DNA of 64,000 nucleotides from Lacisediminihabitans sp040549525 (GCF_040549525.1 NZ_JBEPTM010000005.1:1-64000), one strand, 5' to 3'; positions 16,530 to 24,050 are shown, numbered from the stretch's first letter. Notes: generated by a model from the letters alone, not told the origin. A program made the numbers and translations.

Positions 16530-16601
16530 GAGCGATTGGCGCAGCGGTAGCGCGCTTCCCTGACACGGAAGAGGTCGCTGGTTCGATCCCAGTATCGCTC
16601 A
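16530..16601 (+). tRNA. tRNA-Val(GAC), integration site of the downstream island
   Basis: A 72-nt cloverleaf has acceptor stem GAGCGAT/ATCGCTC, anticodon stem CTTCC/GGAAG with loop CTGACAC (anticodon GAC), and T-loop TTCGATC. Its 3' half plus two further bases (16567-16603) is repeated exactly at 18680-18716, so the intact tRNA was kept after insertion. Confidence 0.96.
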
Positions 16602-16603
16602 CA
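16567..16603 (+). repeat. Left attachment repeat (tRNA-Val 3' half)
   Basis: The 37-nt sequence beginning GGAAGAGGTCGCTGG and ending ATCGCTCACA is identical to 18680-18716. It covers the anticodon-stem 3' strand, the variable loop, the T arm and the acceptor 3' strand, as usual for tyrosine-recombinase target sites in tRNA genes. Confidence 0.9.
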
Positions 16604-16605
16604 GA

Positions 16606-16645
16606 AAAACCCCCGGAATCATTGAGATCCCGGGGGTTTTGTTTT
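16606..16645 (+). terminator. Terminator after tRNA-Val(GAC)
   Basis: AAAACCCCCGGAATC (16606-16620) pairs with GATCCCGGGGGTTTT (16626-16640), with one mismatch, around a 5-nt loop. A T-rich run TTTTGTTTT follows the stem. It lies inside the island, immediately past the left att repeat, so it was probably supplied by the element. Confidence 0.85.
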
Positions 16646-16922
16646 AGCCCTACGCGGCATGGGCACACTTTTCACAGTCCTCAGTTTTTCCCACTGCGGA
16701 AGTGAGTCAAACGCTGAAACTACTTATTTCCTTTGTTCCAATTTGCGCCGGCGCTGTGCGGCGGGGCGTCAGCTCGGTCTGCCGACGAAAGGCCGAATAA
16801 ACGGAACAAATCGACAAGGACACGATTCGCGTTGCCGAGCTCGATTACGTAAGCGTGGAACACGGGCTTGGCGATTCAACTCGGTGGAGGCAAATCCTGA
16901 ATTCACCTTGAACCGCTGGGTC

Positions 16923-17666
16923 TCAGGCCCTGTCCAATGGGCCGAGGTCACGTTTCATCACTCGCTCATTGCGAGCTACGCACAACACGACGATGACGAC
17001 CAAGGGGAGTACTGCGAGGCCCCAGAGGGAGAATCCACTCTTTGCGAAGGCCAGCACGCTCCCGCCAACAGCGGTGATCACGTAGACCACCGCATCAATG
17101 TGATGGCCCTTAATGCCGCGTGCGCGATATTGAAAACCCGACGGCGAAAGGGTGGTGAACCTGAGATGTTGCTCCATGCCCAGAAGGAGTTCGATCTCGT
17201 GCAAACGCCGGAGCTTCAGCAAATACAGTTGGCGGTAGTGACTAGCAAAAAAGAGCCAGCACGACATCAGCGCTGCGACAAGAAGGGATGATGTGCCCAT
17301 AACCCATTCCGACACTGATGTCTGGATGAGAAACCCCCAATAAACGAATACGCCCGCGATGAGGAACGAGCCTGCCTGCCAGCGGTAGCCGTCGTAGGTC
17401 AAGTAGACCTGATTTGCTGCGGAATATTCGGCAAGCAGTACTTCCGATGAACGGCCCTCATTCTTATGGCTTGTCTTCGTCACCGAACCGTTTTCCAATC
17501 TCTTTTCTTGTCCGCCCTGATCTCGCAAATACGAGATAAGCCGTCTGCTGAGAGAATTGCTCACCTGATCGCGGCTTACTGAGGATACAAGCGCAGGGGC
17601 TATTTCTGACTGATCAGGCTGATGAAGGCCGAGAACGCTTGAGGTCCAATCGCGATCAGGTCTCAC
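16923..17666 (-). CDS. Island-encoded four-helix membrane protein, unrecognised family
   Basis: The 247-aa reading frame starts at GTG 17666; a shorter start at GTG 17483 (186 aa) is also plausible and skips a poorly structured N-terminal 61 residues. From about residue 78 it reads AEYSAANQVYLTYDGYRW, then four hydrophobic segments near AGSFLIAGVFVYWGFLIQ, SSLLVAALMSCWLFFASHY, VVYVITAVGGSVLAF and LWGLAVLPLVVIVVLCVA. A charged amphipathic stretch rich in Arg, Leu and Glu (LKLRRLHEIELLLGMEQH) lies between helices 2 and 3. No catalytic motif is visible. The layout recalls small helical membrane effectors of defence systems, but that is only analogy. Confidence 0.6.
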   Translation of the reverse strand: MRPDRDWTSSVLGLHQPDQSEIAPALVSSVSRDQVSNSLSRRLISYLRDQGGQEKRLENGSVTKTSHKNEGRSSEVLLAEYSAANQVYLTYDGYRWQAGSFLIAGVFVYWGFLIQTSVSEWVMGTSSLLVAALMSCWLFFASHYRQLYLLKLRRLHEIELLLGMEQHLRFTTLSPSGFQYRARGIKGHHIDAVVYVITAVGGSVLAFAKSGFSLWGLAVLPLVVIVVLCVARNERVMKRDLGPLDRA

Positions 17667-17736
17667 GACGCCTGTGCAGGGTGGGAACGCGGGCGCAAGA
17701 ATTCGCTATGTGGAGGTTCCCTGCAACAATGACGGA

Positions 17737-18204
17737 ATGTCGTGGGTCTTCAGCGTTCTATCAGTTCTAATCTCGCTTGCCGCGTTCGGTTTCTCCCTAC
17801 TGACTTACCTTCAGCAGCGAAAAAAGGATCAACGAGACCTGTTCCTCCAACTCGACCAGAGATTGAGTGCGCCCGAAGTTTCAGACGGAAGGCGCCTTCT
17901 TCTCTCACATCAGCGGACGCCGGATGACTTTGTGACGATGAGAGCGGACACTCCGGAAGATTTCACCGCGATCAACAGCGCGATCGCCCTCTTCGACGTG
18001 CTCTCGATGTACGTGGAGCGGAAGTACATCAATCGCGATCTCGTGTTCGAAGAGTGGGGTCAGACAATGGCGATCACATGGGAACGCGCGCAGCCATTTA
18101 TCGCCGCTCGGAGGGATGGCGGCGGCGTTGTCCCCTGGCCGAATCTATTCAAGTGGGGTCCGATCGCCACTGAATGGGTCGCGGCGCATCCTCGGGCGCG
18201 CTAA
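17737..18204 (+). CDS. Island-encoded single-pass membrane protein (DUF4760-like, tentative)
   Basis: The 155-aa protein has one N-terminal hydrophobic helix (about 2-26, ending in a LLTYLQQR boundary) followed by a charged cytosolic region. An acidic/aromatic helical block, NSAIALFDVLSMYVERKYIN then VFEEWGQTMAITWERAQPFI, resembles DUF4760-type proteins. ATG 17737 is favoured because translation then begins directly at the membrane helix; a GACGGA stretch sits just upstream. It is divergent from the four-helix gene, 70 nt away, so the pair could be regulated together. Function is unknown. Confidence 0.6.
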   Translation: MSWVFSVLSVLISLAAFGFSLLTYLQQRKKDQRDLFLQLDQRLSAPEVSDGRRLLLSHQRTPDDFVTMRADTPEDFTAINSAIALFDVLSMYVERKYINRDLVFEEWGQTMAITWERAQPFIAARRDGGGVVPWPNLFKWGPIATEWVAAHPRAR

Positions 18205-18679
18205 CTATTCGCGCTCAGGTCTCCAGCCCCGCATGTTCTTCACCCTTTCGACGGACTCGCGACTTGGATTCGTCCGTCACTCTTCGAAGAATTTGGCGAC
18301 GAATGCCGTCGTGTTCGAGACGAGGCCAAGCCCAGAAAGACACGACATTAGTTTCAGCTCGCGCTTCAATGAACAAACCTCAATAATGCTGTGGGGGAAC
18401 GAAGGCCGGCCGGCGGTCACCTCCTATCGAGGAACGTGTGCGCTCGCACCTGTCGAATTGACTCAACGCAGAAACTGCGTCAGTTGGCCGTCTAGGGGCA
18501 TTGTGCTGGTAATCCCTCACAACTAGCCTCGGGTATTGATCGATGAACAAATGTCACCTCCCAAAATGCGGGAGCCTGGCGTAATGTCGGCTAGCTTCCC
18601 GACCCGAGTGACAAGTTCGCTTCTATCAACTTTCAGAAGAACACGTCCGGGCGATTCGGCATTGACGGAGTCAAATACA
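18205..18679. other. Right part of the island, no recognisable gene
   Basis: Short open frames exist here, but none has a family motif, a convincing start or a sensible codon pattern. It may be decayed coding sequence or the non-coding arm of the element. Confidence 0.5.
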
Positions 18680-18716
18680 GGAAGAGGTCGCTGGTTCGAT
18701 CCCAGTATCGCTCACA
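18680..18716 (+). repeat. Right attachment repeat (tRNA-Val 3' half copy)
   Basis: This is an exact 37-nt copy of 16567-16603. The sequence 5' of it does not resemble the rest of a tRNA, so it is a tRNA fragment left at the element's far junction and not a functional tRNA. Confidence 0.9.
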
Positions 18717-18719
18717 CCG

Positions 18720-18751
18720 GTAGGGCCCTGAATTTCGATTCGGGGCCTTAC
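18720..18751 (+). terminator. Hairpin just outside the right att site
   Basis: GTAGGGCCCTGAAT (18720-18733) pairs with ATTCGGGGCCTTAC (18738-18751) around a TTCG tetraloop, with one wobble and one mismatch. It starts 4 nt after the right tRNA repeat. Its position suggests it was the original tRNA-Val terminator before the island inserted. Confidence 0.65.
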
Positions 18752-18840
18752 GCATTTAACGCCCCAACACCGTGACAGGTCGTTCTGTCCCACCTAGTGG
18801 GGAATGGTGATCGGGTATAGGTTTCGCGAGACTGGTGTAC

Positions 18841-19329
18841 ATGAACCCGGAAAGCGATGACTCCTCTGCCGAGCGCACCGCTTTCGCCGATCTTCTCGTG
18901 GCCTCCGGCCTGGTTTCGGCGAAGCAACTCGCCCGGGCCTCGGTCGACAGCGCGCTCACCGGAACCGCGGTCGACGCGGTACTCGTCTCGCAGGGAGCCC
19001 TGGATCCCGTGGCGCTGCGCTCGGTGCTCGCGCGCGCCTGGAACCTCCCGGTGCTCAATCTCGCCCGCACCCACGTGGACCACGACCTCGTGGACCAGTG
19101 GCCCGACGAGACCTATCTCGCCGAGAGTTGGTTTCCGGTGAGAGACCAGTCGAACGGCACGGTTCTCGTGGCCACCTCTCGGATTCCGGATGCCGCTAGA
19201 GCGGAACGCATCGCCGCCGTCATCGCCTCCCCGGTGGAGTTCGCCGCCGTCGCTTCGGCGGACATCGCCGCGGCGATAGCCCGGGCCGTCAAGCGCCGCA
19301 GCCGGGGACGACGCCTCTTCCTGAGCTGA
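18841..19329 (+). CDS. Stand-alone MshEN / GspE N-terminal-like domain protein
   Basis: The 162-aa protein carries the type II/IV secretion ATPase N-terminal fold: FADLLVASGLVSAKQLARAS, an AVLVSQGALDPVALRSVLA helix pair and the WNLPVLNLARTHVD strand. No ATPase, glycosyltransferase or pilus gene follows; the protein ends in a basic RRSRGRRLF tail. MshEN domains in other proteins bind c-di-GMP, but the key ligand motifs cannot be confirmed by eye. ATG 18841 is chosen; GTG 18835, two codons upstream, is an alternative. It is the first gene after the island. Confidence 0.6.
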   Translation: MNPESDDSSAERTAFADLLVASGLVSAKQLARASVDSALTGTAVDAVLVSQGALDPVALRSVLARAWNLPVLNLARTHVDHDLVDQWPDETYLAESWFPVRDQSNGTVLVATSRIPDAARAERIAAVIASPVEFAAVASADIAAAIARAVKRRSRGRRLFLS

Positions 19330-19419
19330 CCGGGCCCCGCCACCGCACGACGCTAAAGTTGAGACACCCCTGTCGCGCCCCTCGGCGCAGACTCTGTCCA
19401 ACGCAAGGAGACATCCGTC

Positions 19420-21438
19420 GTGTCAGATTCGCCCGCCGGCAACGAGCCCATCCTCGAGTCGATCACGGCGGCGGAGGCGACCACCGGGTTCGATCTCTTC
19501 ACCGATCGCCAGGTCGTTGCGATGCGGGTCGGAGGGGAACTGCGTGATCTCGCGGCATCGGTCAGCGAGGGCGAGATCGTCGAACCGGTGCTGCTCTCGT
19601 CCCCGGACGGGCTGAGCATCCTGCGCCATTCTGCAGCCCACGTGGCCGCACAGGCGCTGCAGTCGATCAACCCGGAGGCCAAGCTCGGCATCGGGCCGCC
19701 CATCACCGACGGCTTCTATTACGACTTCGATGTCGAGACCCCGCTGACCCCGGAAGACCTGAAGGCCATCGACAAGGCCATGGAACGCATCATCAAGGCG
19801 GGCCAGCGGTTCGTTCGACGGGTGGTCACCGAGGACGAGGCGCGTGCGGAGCTCGCGAACGAGCCGTACAAGCTCGAACTCATCGCGCTCAAGGGGCATC
19901 CGACGGAGGGCTCCGGCGGCACCGACGACAACGAGTCCGTCGAGGTCGGCGGCGCGGAACTCACCATCTACGACAACGTCGATCCCCGCACCGGCGAGAC
20001 GGTCTGGAAAGACCTCTGCCGCGGTCCGCACCTGCCGAACACCCGCATGATCGGCAACGGCTACGCGCTCACTCGCAGCGCCGCGGCGTACTGGCGAGGC
20101 TCCGAGAAGAACAAGCAACTCCAGCGCGTCTACGGCACTGCCTGGGCCACGAAGGACGACCTGCGCGCGTACATCACCCGGCAGGAGGAGGCGGCCAAGC
20201 GCGATCATCGCAAGCTCGGTGCCGAACTCGACCTGTTCTCCTTCCCCGAGGAGATCGGATCCGGCCTTGCCGTGTTCCACCCCAAGGGCGGAATCATCCG
20301 GGCCGAGATCGAGAACTACATGCGCGACCGGCTCATCGCGAACGGCTACGAGCAGGTCTATTCACCGCACATCACCAAGGGCAGCCTGTTCGAGACCAGC
20401 GGGCACCTGCAGTGGTACAAGGACGGCATGTTCCCGGCGATGCATCTCGACGAGGAGGTGGATGACGAGGGTCACGTCACCCGCCAGGGCCAGGATTACT
20501 ACCTCAAGCCGATGAACTGCCCGTTCCACAACCTGATCTTCCGCGCTCGGGGACGCAGCTACCGCGAGCTTCCGCTGCGCCTCGCGGAGTTCGGCACCGT
20601 CTACCGCTACGAGAAGAGCGGCACACTGTCCGGCCTCACTCGCGTGCGCGGACTCACCCAGGACGACGCGCACATCTACGTCACGCCGGAGCAGGTGAAG
20701 GGCGAAATCTCCAGCCAGCTCGACTTCGTCTTCGAGACCCTGCGCGGTTACGGTCTCGACGACTTCTACCTCGAGCTGTCCACCCGCGACCCCGAGAAGT
20801 CCGTCGGCACCGATCAGGCGTGGGACGATGCGACGGAGACCCTCCGCCAGGTGGCCACCGAGTCCGGACTCGAATTCGTGATCGACCACGGCGGCGCGGC
20901 CTTCTACGGCCCCAAGATCTCTGTGCAGGCTCGGGACGCGATCGGGCGCACCTGGCAGCTCTCCACAGTGCAGCTCGACTTCAACCAGCCGGAACGCTTC
21001 GGGCTGGAGTACACGGCGGCCGATGGCACCCGCCAGCAGCCGGTGATGATCCACCGTGCCCTCCTCGGATCGATCGAACGCTTCTTCGCCATCCTGCTCG
21101 AACACTATGCCGGCGCCTTCCCGGTCTGGCTGTCGCCGGTGCAGGTGGTCGGCATCCCGGTGGCGGAGCAGTACGAGGAGTATCTCGGTGACGTCATCCG
21201 GCAGTTGCGCGAGGCCGGAGTGCGAGCAGAGCTCGACGACTCGAATGACCGGATGCCGAAGAAGATCCGCACCCACACCAAGTTGAAGGTGCCATTCCAG
21301 CTCATCGCCGGTGAAGAGGATCGCGCTGCCGGCGCCGTCAGCTTTCGCTATCGTGACGGCCATCAGGACAACGGCGTGCCGATCGCGGAAGCGATCGAGA
21401 GGATCACCACGGCGATAGCGACCCGGGCACAGGTCTGA
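19420..21438 (+). CDS. thrS: Threonyl-tRNA synthetase
   Basis: The 672-aa class II synthetase charges tRNA-Thr. An N-terminal TGS-like region is followed by the editing domain with the HSAAHVAAQALQSI motif. The catalytic core has KPMNCPFHN (zinc cysteine and neighbours), LRLAEFGTVYRYEKSG (motif 2), HIYVTPEQ and VMIHRALLGSIERF (motif 3). A C-terminal anticodon-binding domain completes it. The start is GTG 19420 with upstream AAGGAG. The HIT gene begins one base after its stop. Confidence 0.97.
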   Translation: MSDSPAGNEPILESITAAEATTGFDLFTDRQVVAMRVGGELRDLAASVSEGEIVEPVLLSSPDGLSILRHSAAHVAAQALQSINPEAKLGIGPPITDGFYYDFDVETPLTPEDLKAIDKAMERIIKAGQRFVRRVVTEDEARAELANEPYKLELIALKGHPTEGSGGTDDNESVEVGGAELTIYDNVDPRTGETVWKDLCRGPHLPNTRMIGNGYALTRSAAAYWRGSEKNKQLQRVYGTAWATKDDLRAYITRQEEAAKRDHRKLGAELDLFSFPEEIGSGLAVFHPKGGIIRAEIENYMRDRLIANGYEQVYSPHITKGSLFETSGHLQWYKDGMFPAMHLDEEVDDEGHVTRQGQDYYLKPMNCPFHNLIFRARGRSYRELPLRLAEFGTVYRYEKSGTLSGLTRVRGLTQDDAHIYVTPEQVKGEISSQLDFVFETLRGYGLDDFYLELSTRDPEKSVGTDQAWDDATETLRQVATESGLEFVIDHGGAAFYGPKISVQARDAIGRTWQLSTVQLDFNQPERFGLEYTAADGTRQQPVMIHRALLGSIERFFAILLEHYAGAFPVWLSPVQVVGIPVAEQYEEYLGDVIRQLREAGVRAELDDSNDRMPKKIRTHTKLKVPFQLIAGEEDRAAGAVSFRYRDGHQDNGVPIAEAIERITTAIATRAQV

Positions 21439-21439
21439 G

Positions 21440-22009
21440 GTGCCCGGCACCTACGGGCCCGAGGAGTTCGAGGGCATCGAGATCGAGTCAGCGGAGGATT
21501 TCGCCGCGGTCCCCGACGCCTTCCAACGCCTGTGGACGCCACACCGTCTCGTCTACATCAAGGCCGGACCGCAACCGCACAAGGACGAGTGCCCGTTCTG
21601 TGTCGCGCCCTCGATGACCGACGAGAAGGCCCTCATCGTGGCCCGTGGGAAGACCTGCTTCGTGCTTCTCAATCTCTTCCCGTACAACGCCGGTCACCTC
21701 TTGGTGTGCCCGTACCGCCACGTCGCGAGCTATGCCGATGCGTCCGAGGAGGAGGTCACCGAGATGGCGGCACTTACGCAGATCGCGATGCGGGTGTTGC
21801 GCGCCACCGCCAACTGCGATGGATTCAACATCGGCATGAACCAGGGCGGCATCGCCGGTGCCGGGATCGCCGAACACCTGCACCAGCACATCGTGCCCCG
21901 GTGGGCGCAGGATTCGAACTTCTTCCCGATCATCGCGGGTACCAAAGCCATGCCCCGACTCCTCGGCGATGTACGCACCGAGGTCGCCGCGGCCTGGCCG
22001 CGTCCGTAA
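21440..22009 (+). CDS. HIT-domain hydrolase (AP4A phosphorylase-like)
   Basis: The 189-aa protein has a CxxC pair in DECPFCVAPS (51-54) and the histidine triad EHLHQHIVPRW (HLHQH at 146-150). Mycobacterial homologues at the same position after thrS act on diadenosine polyphosphates, so AP4A phosphorylase or hydrolase activity is the family expectation. GTG 21440 starts immediately after the thrS stop, so the two are coupled. The usual phosphatidylinositol-phosphate synthase does not follow. Confidence 0.9.
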   Translation: MPGTYGPEEFEGIEIESAEDFAAVPDAFQRLWTPHRLVYIKAGPQPHKDECPFCVAPSMTDEKALIVARGKTCFVLLNLFPYNAGHLLVCPYRHVASYADASEEEVTEMAALTQIAMRVLRATANCDGFNIGMNQGGIAGAGIAEHLHQHIVPRWAQDSNFFPIIAGTKAMPRLLGDVRTEVAAAWPRP

Positions 22010-22086
22010 CCCACGGCAACGCTCAGTATCCCCGGCTTAGAATGGGGTCGCTTCGCGGCACCTGCGAAGTATCAGAGAGGCGAGAA

Positions 22087-22998
22087 GTGACCGACATCAC
22101 CACCAGCAGCAGCACCGAAAACCTTGGCTCGAGCCGCGTGAAGCGCGGGCTCGCCGAGATGCTCAAGGGGGGCGTCATCATGGATGTCGTCACCGCTGAG
22201 CAGGCCCGTATCGCAGAGGACGCCGGGGCCGTCGCGGTCATGGCGCTCGAGCGCGTTCCCGCGGACATCCGCTCCCAGGGTGGGGTCGCCCGCATGAGCG
22301 ATCCCGACCTCATCGACTCGATCATCGCCGAGGTCTCGATCCCCGTCATGGCGAAGGCGCGCATCGGCCACTTCGTCGAGGCGCAGATCCTGCAGACCCT
22401 CAACGTGGATTACATCGACGAGTCCGAGGTGCTTTCGCCGGCGGACTACGTGAACCACATCGACAAGTGGCCGTTCACCGTTCCCTTCGTCTGTGGAGCG
22501 ACGAACCTCGGAGAGGCGCTTCGCCGCATCAACGAGGGCGCTGCGATGATCCGCTCGAAGGGCGAGGCCGGCACGGGCGACGTCTCAGAGGCCACGAAGC
22601 ACATCCGCACCATCACCGCTGAGATTCGCGCCCTCGCGGCGAAGACCCACGACGAGCTCTACGTCGCGGCCAAGGAGCTGCAGGCGCCCTACGAGCTCGT
22701 TCTGGAGATCGCCCGCACCGGCAAGCTGCCGGTCGTGCTGTTCACCGCCGGTGGCGTCGCCACCCCCGCGGATGCCGCGATGATGATGCAGCTGGGCGCC
22801 GACGGCGTCTTCGTCGGCTCCGGCGTCTTCAAGTCGGGCAACCCCGAAGCCCGTGCCGCCGCCATCGTGAAGGCGACCACCTTCTTCGATGACCCCTCGG
22901 TGGTGGCAGCCGCATCGCGCGGTCTCGGCGAAGCGATGGTGGGAATCAACGTGTCAGACCTTCCCGCTCCGCACCGCCTCGCCGAACGTGGCTGGTAG
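22087..22998 (+). CDS. pdxS: Pyridoxal 5'-phosphate synthase lyase subunit PdxS
   Basis: The 303-aa TIM-barrel subunit condenses ribose 5-phosphate, glyceraldehyde 3-phosphate and ammonia into PLP. Catalytic lysines are seen at Lys90 (IPVMAKARIGH) and in MIRSKGEAGTGD, with the LFTAGGVATPADAAMMMQLGADGVFVGSGVF phosphate-binding region cited here only by its flanks LFTAGG and GVFVGSG. GTG 22087 follows a purine-rich GAGAGGCGAG. A TAGAAT at 22038-22043 is a likely -10, and the leader holds a CTTCGC/GCGAAG hairpin (22051-22069). pdxT overlaps its end by 11 nt. Confidence 0.96.
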   Translation: MTDITTSSSTENLGSSRVKRGLAEMLKGGVIMDVVTAEQARIAEDAGAVAVMALERVPADIRSQGGVARMSDPDLIDSIIAEVSIPVMAKARIGHFVEAQILQTLNVDYIDESEVLSPADYVNHIDKWPFTVPFVCGATNLGEALRRINEGAAMIRSKGEAGTGDVSEATKHIRTITAEIRALAAKTHDELYVAAKELQAPYELVLEIARTGKLPVVLFTAGGVATPADAAMMMQLGADGVFVGSGVFKSGNPEARAAAIVKATTFFDDPSVVAAASRGLGEAMVGINVSDLPAPHRLAERGW

Positions 22999-23590
22999 CC
23001 AGGCCCCGATAGTCGGAGTCCTCGCGCTCCAGGGCGATTTCCGCGAACACATCGCGGTGCTCCAATCGCTCGGAGCGGATGCGCGTGCGATCCGCCGCCC
23101 GGAAGAGCTCGCCCAGGTGGGCGGCCTCGTGATCCCGGGCGGCGAGTCGAGCGTGATGGACAAGCTGTCGCGCATGTTCGGACTCGCGGATCCCCTCAAG
23201 GACGCCATCCGTGCGGGCCTGCCGGTCTACGGCACCTGTGCGGGGCTGATCATGCTCGCCGACCGGGTGCTCGACGCGATTGCCGGACAGCAGAGCCTCG
23301 GCGGCTTCGACATCTCGGTGCGTCGCAACGCCTTCGGATCGCAGCGTGACTCCTTCGAAACCGACCTGTCGATCCCCGTCCTCGGAGATCCCCCGGTGCA
23401 CGCGGTGTTCATTCGCGCCCCGGTCGTCGAGCGGGTGGGGGAGTCGGTCGTGTCGCTGGCGACTCTCGAGGACGGCCGTGTGGTGGCTGTCGAGCAGGGC
23501 AACCTGCTCGGAACCTCATTCCACCCCGAGATGACCGGCGATACCCGTTTCCACGAATACTTCCTCGATCGGGTGCGCGGGGTCCGTTAG
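22988..23590 (+). CDS. pdxT: Pyridoxal 5'-phosphate synthase glutaminase subunit PdxT
   Basis: The 200-aa class I-type glutaminase delivers ammonia to PdxS. It has IPGGESSVMDKL, the nucleophile Cys84 in YGTCAGLIML, and the His/Glu pair in SFHPEMTGD. GTG 22988 fits the family N terminus (APIVGVLALQGDF) and overlaps pdxS, which implies coupled translation of the two subunits. It is convergent with DUF2277, with a dispersed palindromic repeat in between. Confidence 0.95.
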   Translation: MAGSQAPIVGVLALQGDFREHIAVLQSLGADARAIRRPEELAQVGGLVIPGGESSVMDKLSRMFGLADPLKDAIRAGLPVYGTCAGLIMLADRVLDAIAGQQSLGGFDISVRRNAFGSQRDSFETDLSIPVLGDPPVHAVFIRAPVVERVGESVVSLATLEDGRVVAVEQGNLLGTSFHPEMTGDTRFHEYFLDRVRGVR

Positions 23591-23607
23591 GGCGGTTTGC
23601 CGGCAAT

Positions 23608-23667
23608 CCGGGCGGTTTCGGACAGACCGGGTCGGCACGCCGGCCCCGTTTGTCCGCGAAGGCCCGG
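23608..23667. repeat. 60-nt dispersed palindromic repeat, copy 1
   Basis: This differs from 47215-47274 at about 10 of 60 positions with no indels. Both ends match CCGGGCGGTTTCGGACA and GGCCCGG, and the middle is self-complementary. It lies between the convergent pdxT and DUF2277 genes, so it could act as a two-way terminator. Confidence 0.7.
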
Positions 23668-23699
23668 TCTGACGGTTGCAGCCGCGCACGAGCCCCGGC

Positions 23700-23972
23700 T
23701 CAGGCGGTCGCGAACCTCTTCGCGTTGCGCTCGCGAGCCTTCGCGGCCTCGACCTCCCGATCCTTCGGGGGAGTCGTGGCAACCAGGTCCTCGAGCAGGT
23801 GCTGGGTGATGTGGGCGATCTCGTGTACCGCCCGATCGAACGCGTCCTGGTTGACCTTCGCCGGCTTGGTCGAGCCGCTGATCTTGCGCACGTATTGCAG
23901 CGCCGCTGCCCGAACCTCGTCGTCATTGGCGGCGGGCTCGAAATTGTGGAGAGTGTGGATGTTTCGGCACAT
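23700..23972 (-). CDS. DUF2277 family protein
   Basis: The 90-aa protein begins MCRNIHTLHNFEP and contains YVRKISGSTKPAKVN, the hallmark of the family; function is unknown. ATG 23972 is preceded by 6 nt and then TAGCCT (minus strand, 23979-23984), with no Shine-Dalgarno, so a leaderless message is expected. Confidence 0.9.
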   Translation of the reverse strand: MCRNIHTLHNFEPAANDDEVRAAALQYVRKISGSTKPAKVNQDAFDRAVHEIAHITQHLLEDLVATTPPKDREVEAAKARERNAKRFATA

Positions 23973-23978
23973 GCAGCG

Positions 23979-23984
23979 AGGCTA
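23979..23984 (-). promoter_or_regulatory. -10 hexamer of the DUF2277 gene (leaderless)
   Basis: On the minus strand TAGCCT lies 6 nt before ATG 23972. A transcript starting 6-7 nt downstream would begin at the start codon. Confidence 0.4.
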
Positions 23985-24037
23985 AGCGCGCGGGGCATCC
24001 GGATCAAGAGTGTCCCGGTCCTCATCCCGGCGCTGGA

Positions 24038-24043
24038 TAGAAT
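24038..24043 (+). promoter_or_regulatory. -10 hexamer of yebC (leaderless)
   Basis: TAGAAT is separated by 7 nt from ATG 24051, and no Shine-Dalgarno fits in that space. This predicts a leaderless mRNA for yebC and the following ruv genes. No clear -35 is seen. Confidence 0.5.
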
Positions 24044-24050
24044 GTTGACC

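Larger units (their letters stand above)
16604..18679. mobile_element. Small tRNA-Val-integrated island, integrase absent
   Basis: A 2.08-kb segment lies between two exact 37-bp copies of the tRNA-Val 3' half. It has visibly lower GC and looser codon use than its neighbours. It holds two divergent membrane-protein genes and long stretches with no recognisable gene. No integrase, excisionase or replication gene is present, so it is either a remnant or a passive element mobilised from elsewhere. The repeat pair is direct evidence of site-specific integration; the rest is inference. Confidence 0.8.

Noticed and set aside
16659..17291. 210-codon plus-strand reading frame in the left part of the island
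   Set aside because: It runs antisense through the four-helix membrane gene, is rich in Arg and Cys without any motif, and starts near the tRNA terminator. It looks like a shadow frame.
18116..18526. 136-codon plus-strand reading frame in the right part of the island
   Set aside because: It begins inside the single-pass membrane gene in another frame, has no ribosome site and no recognisable domain.
18680..18716. A second tRNA-Val gene
   Set aside because: Only the 3' half is present; no acceptor 5' strand, D arm or anticodon lies upstream.
19330..19419. T-box leader before thrS
   Set aside because: The gap is only 90 nt and lacks the conserved T-box sequence and a stem I-like fold.
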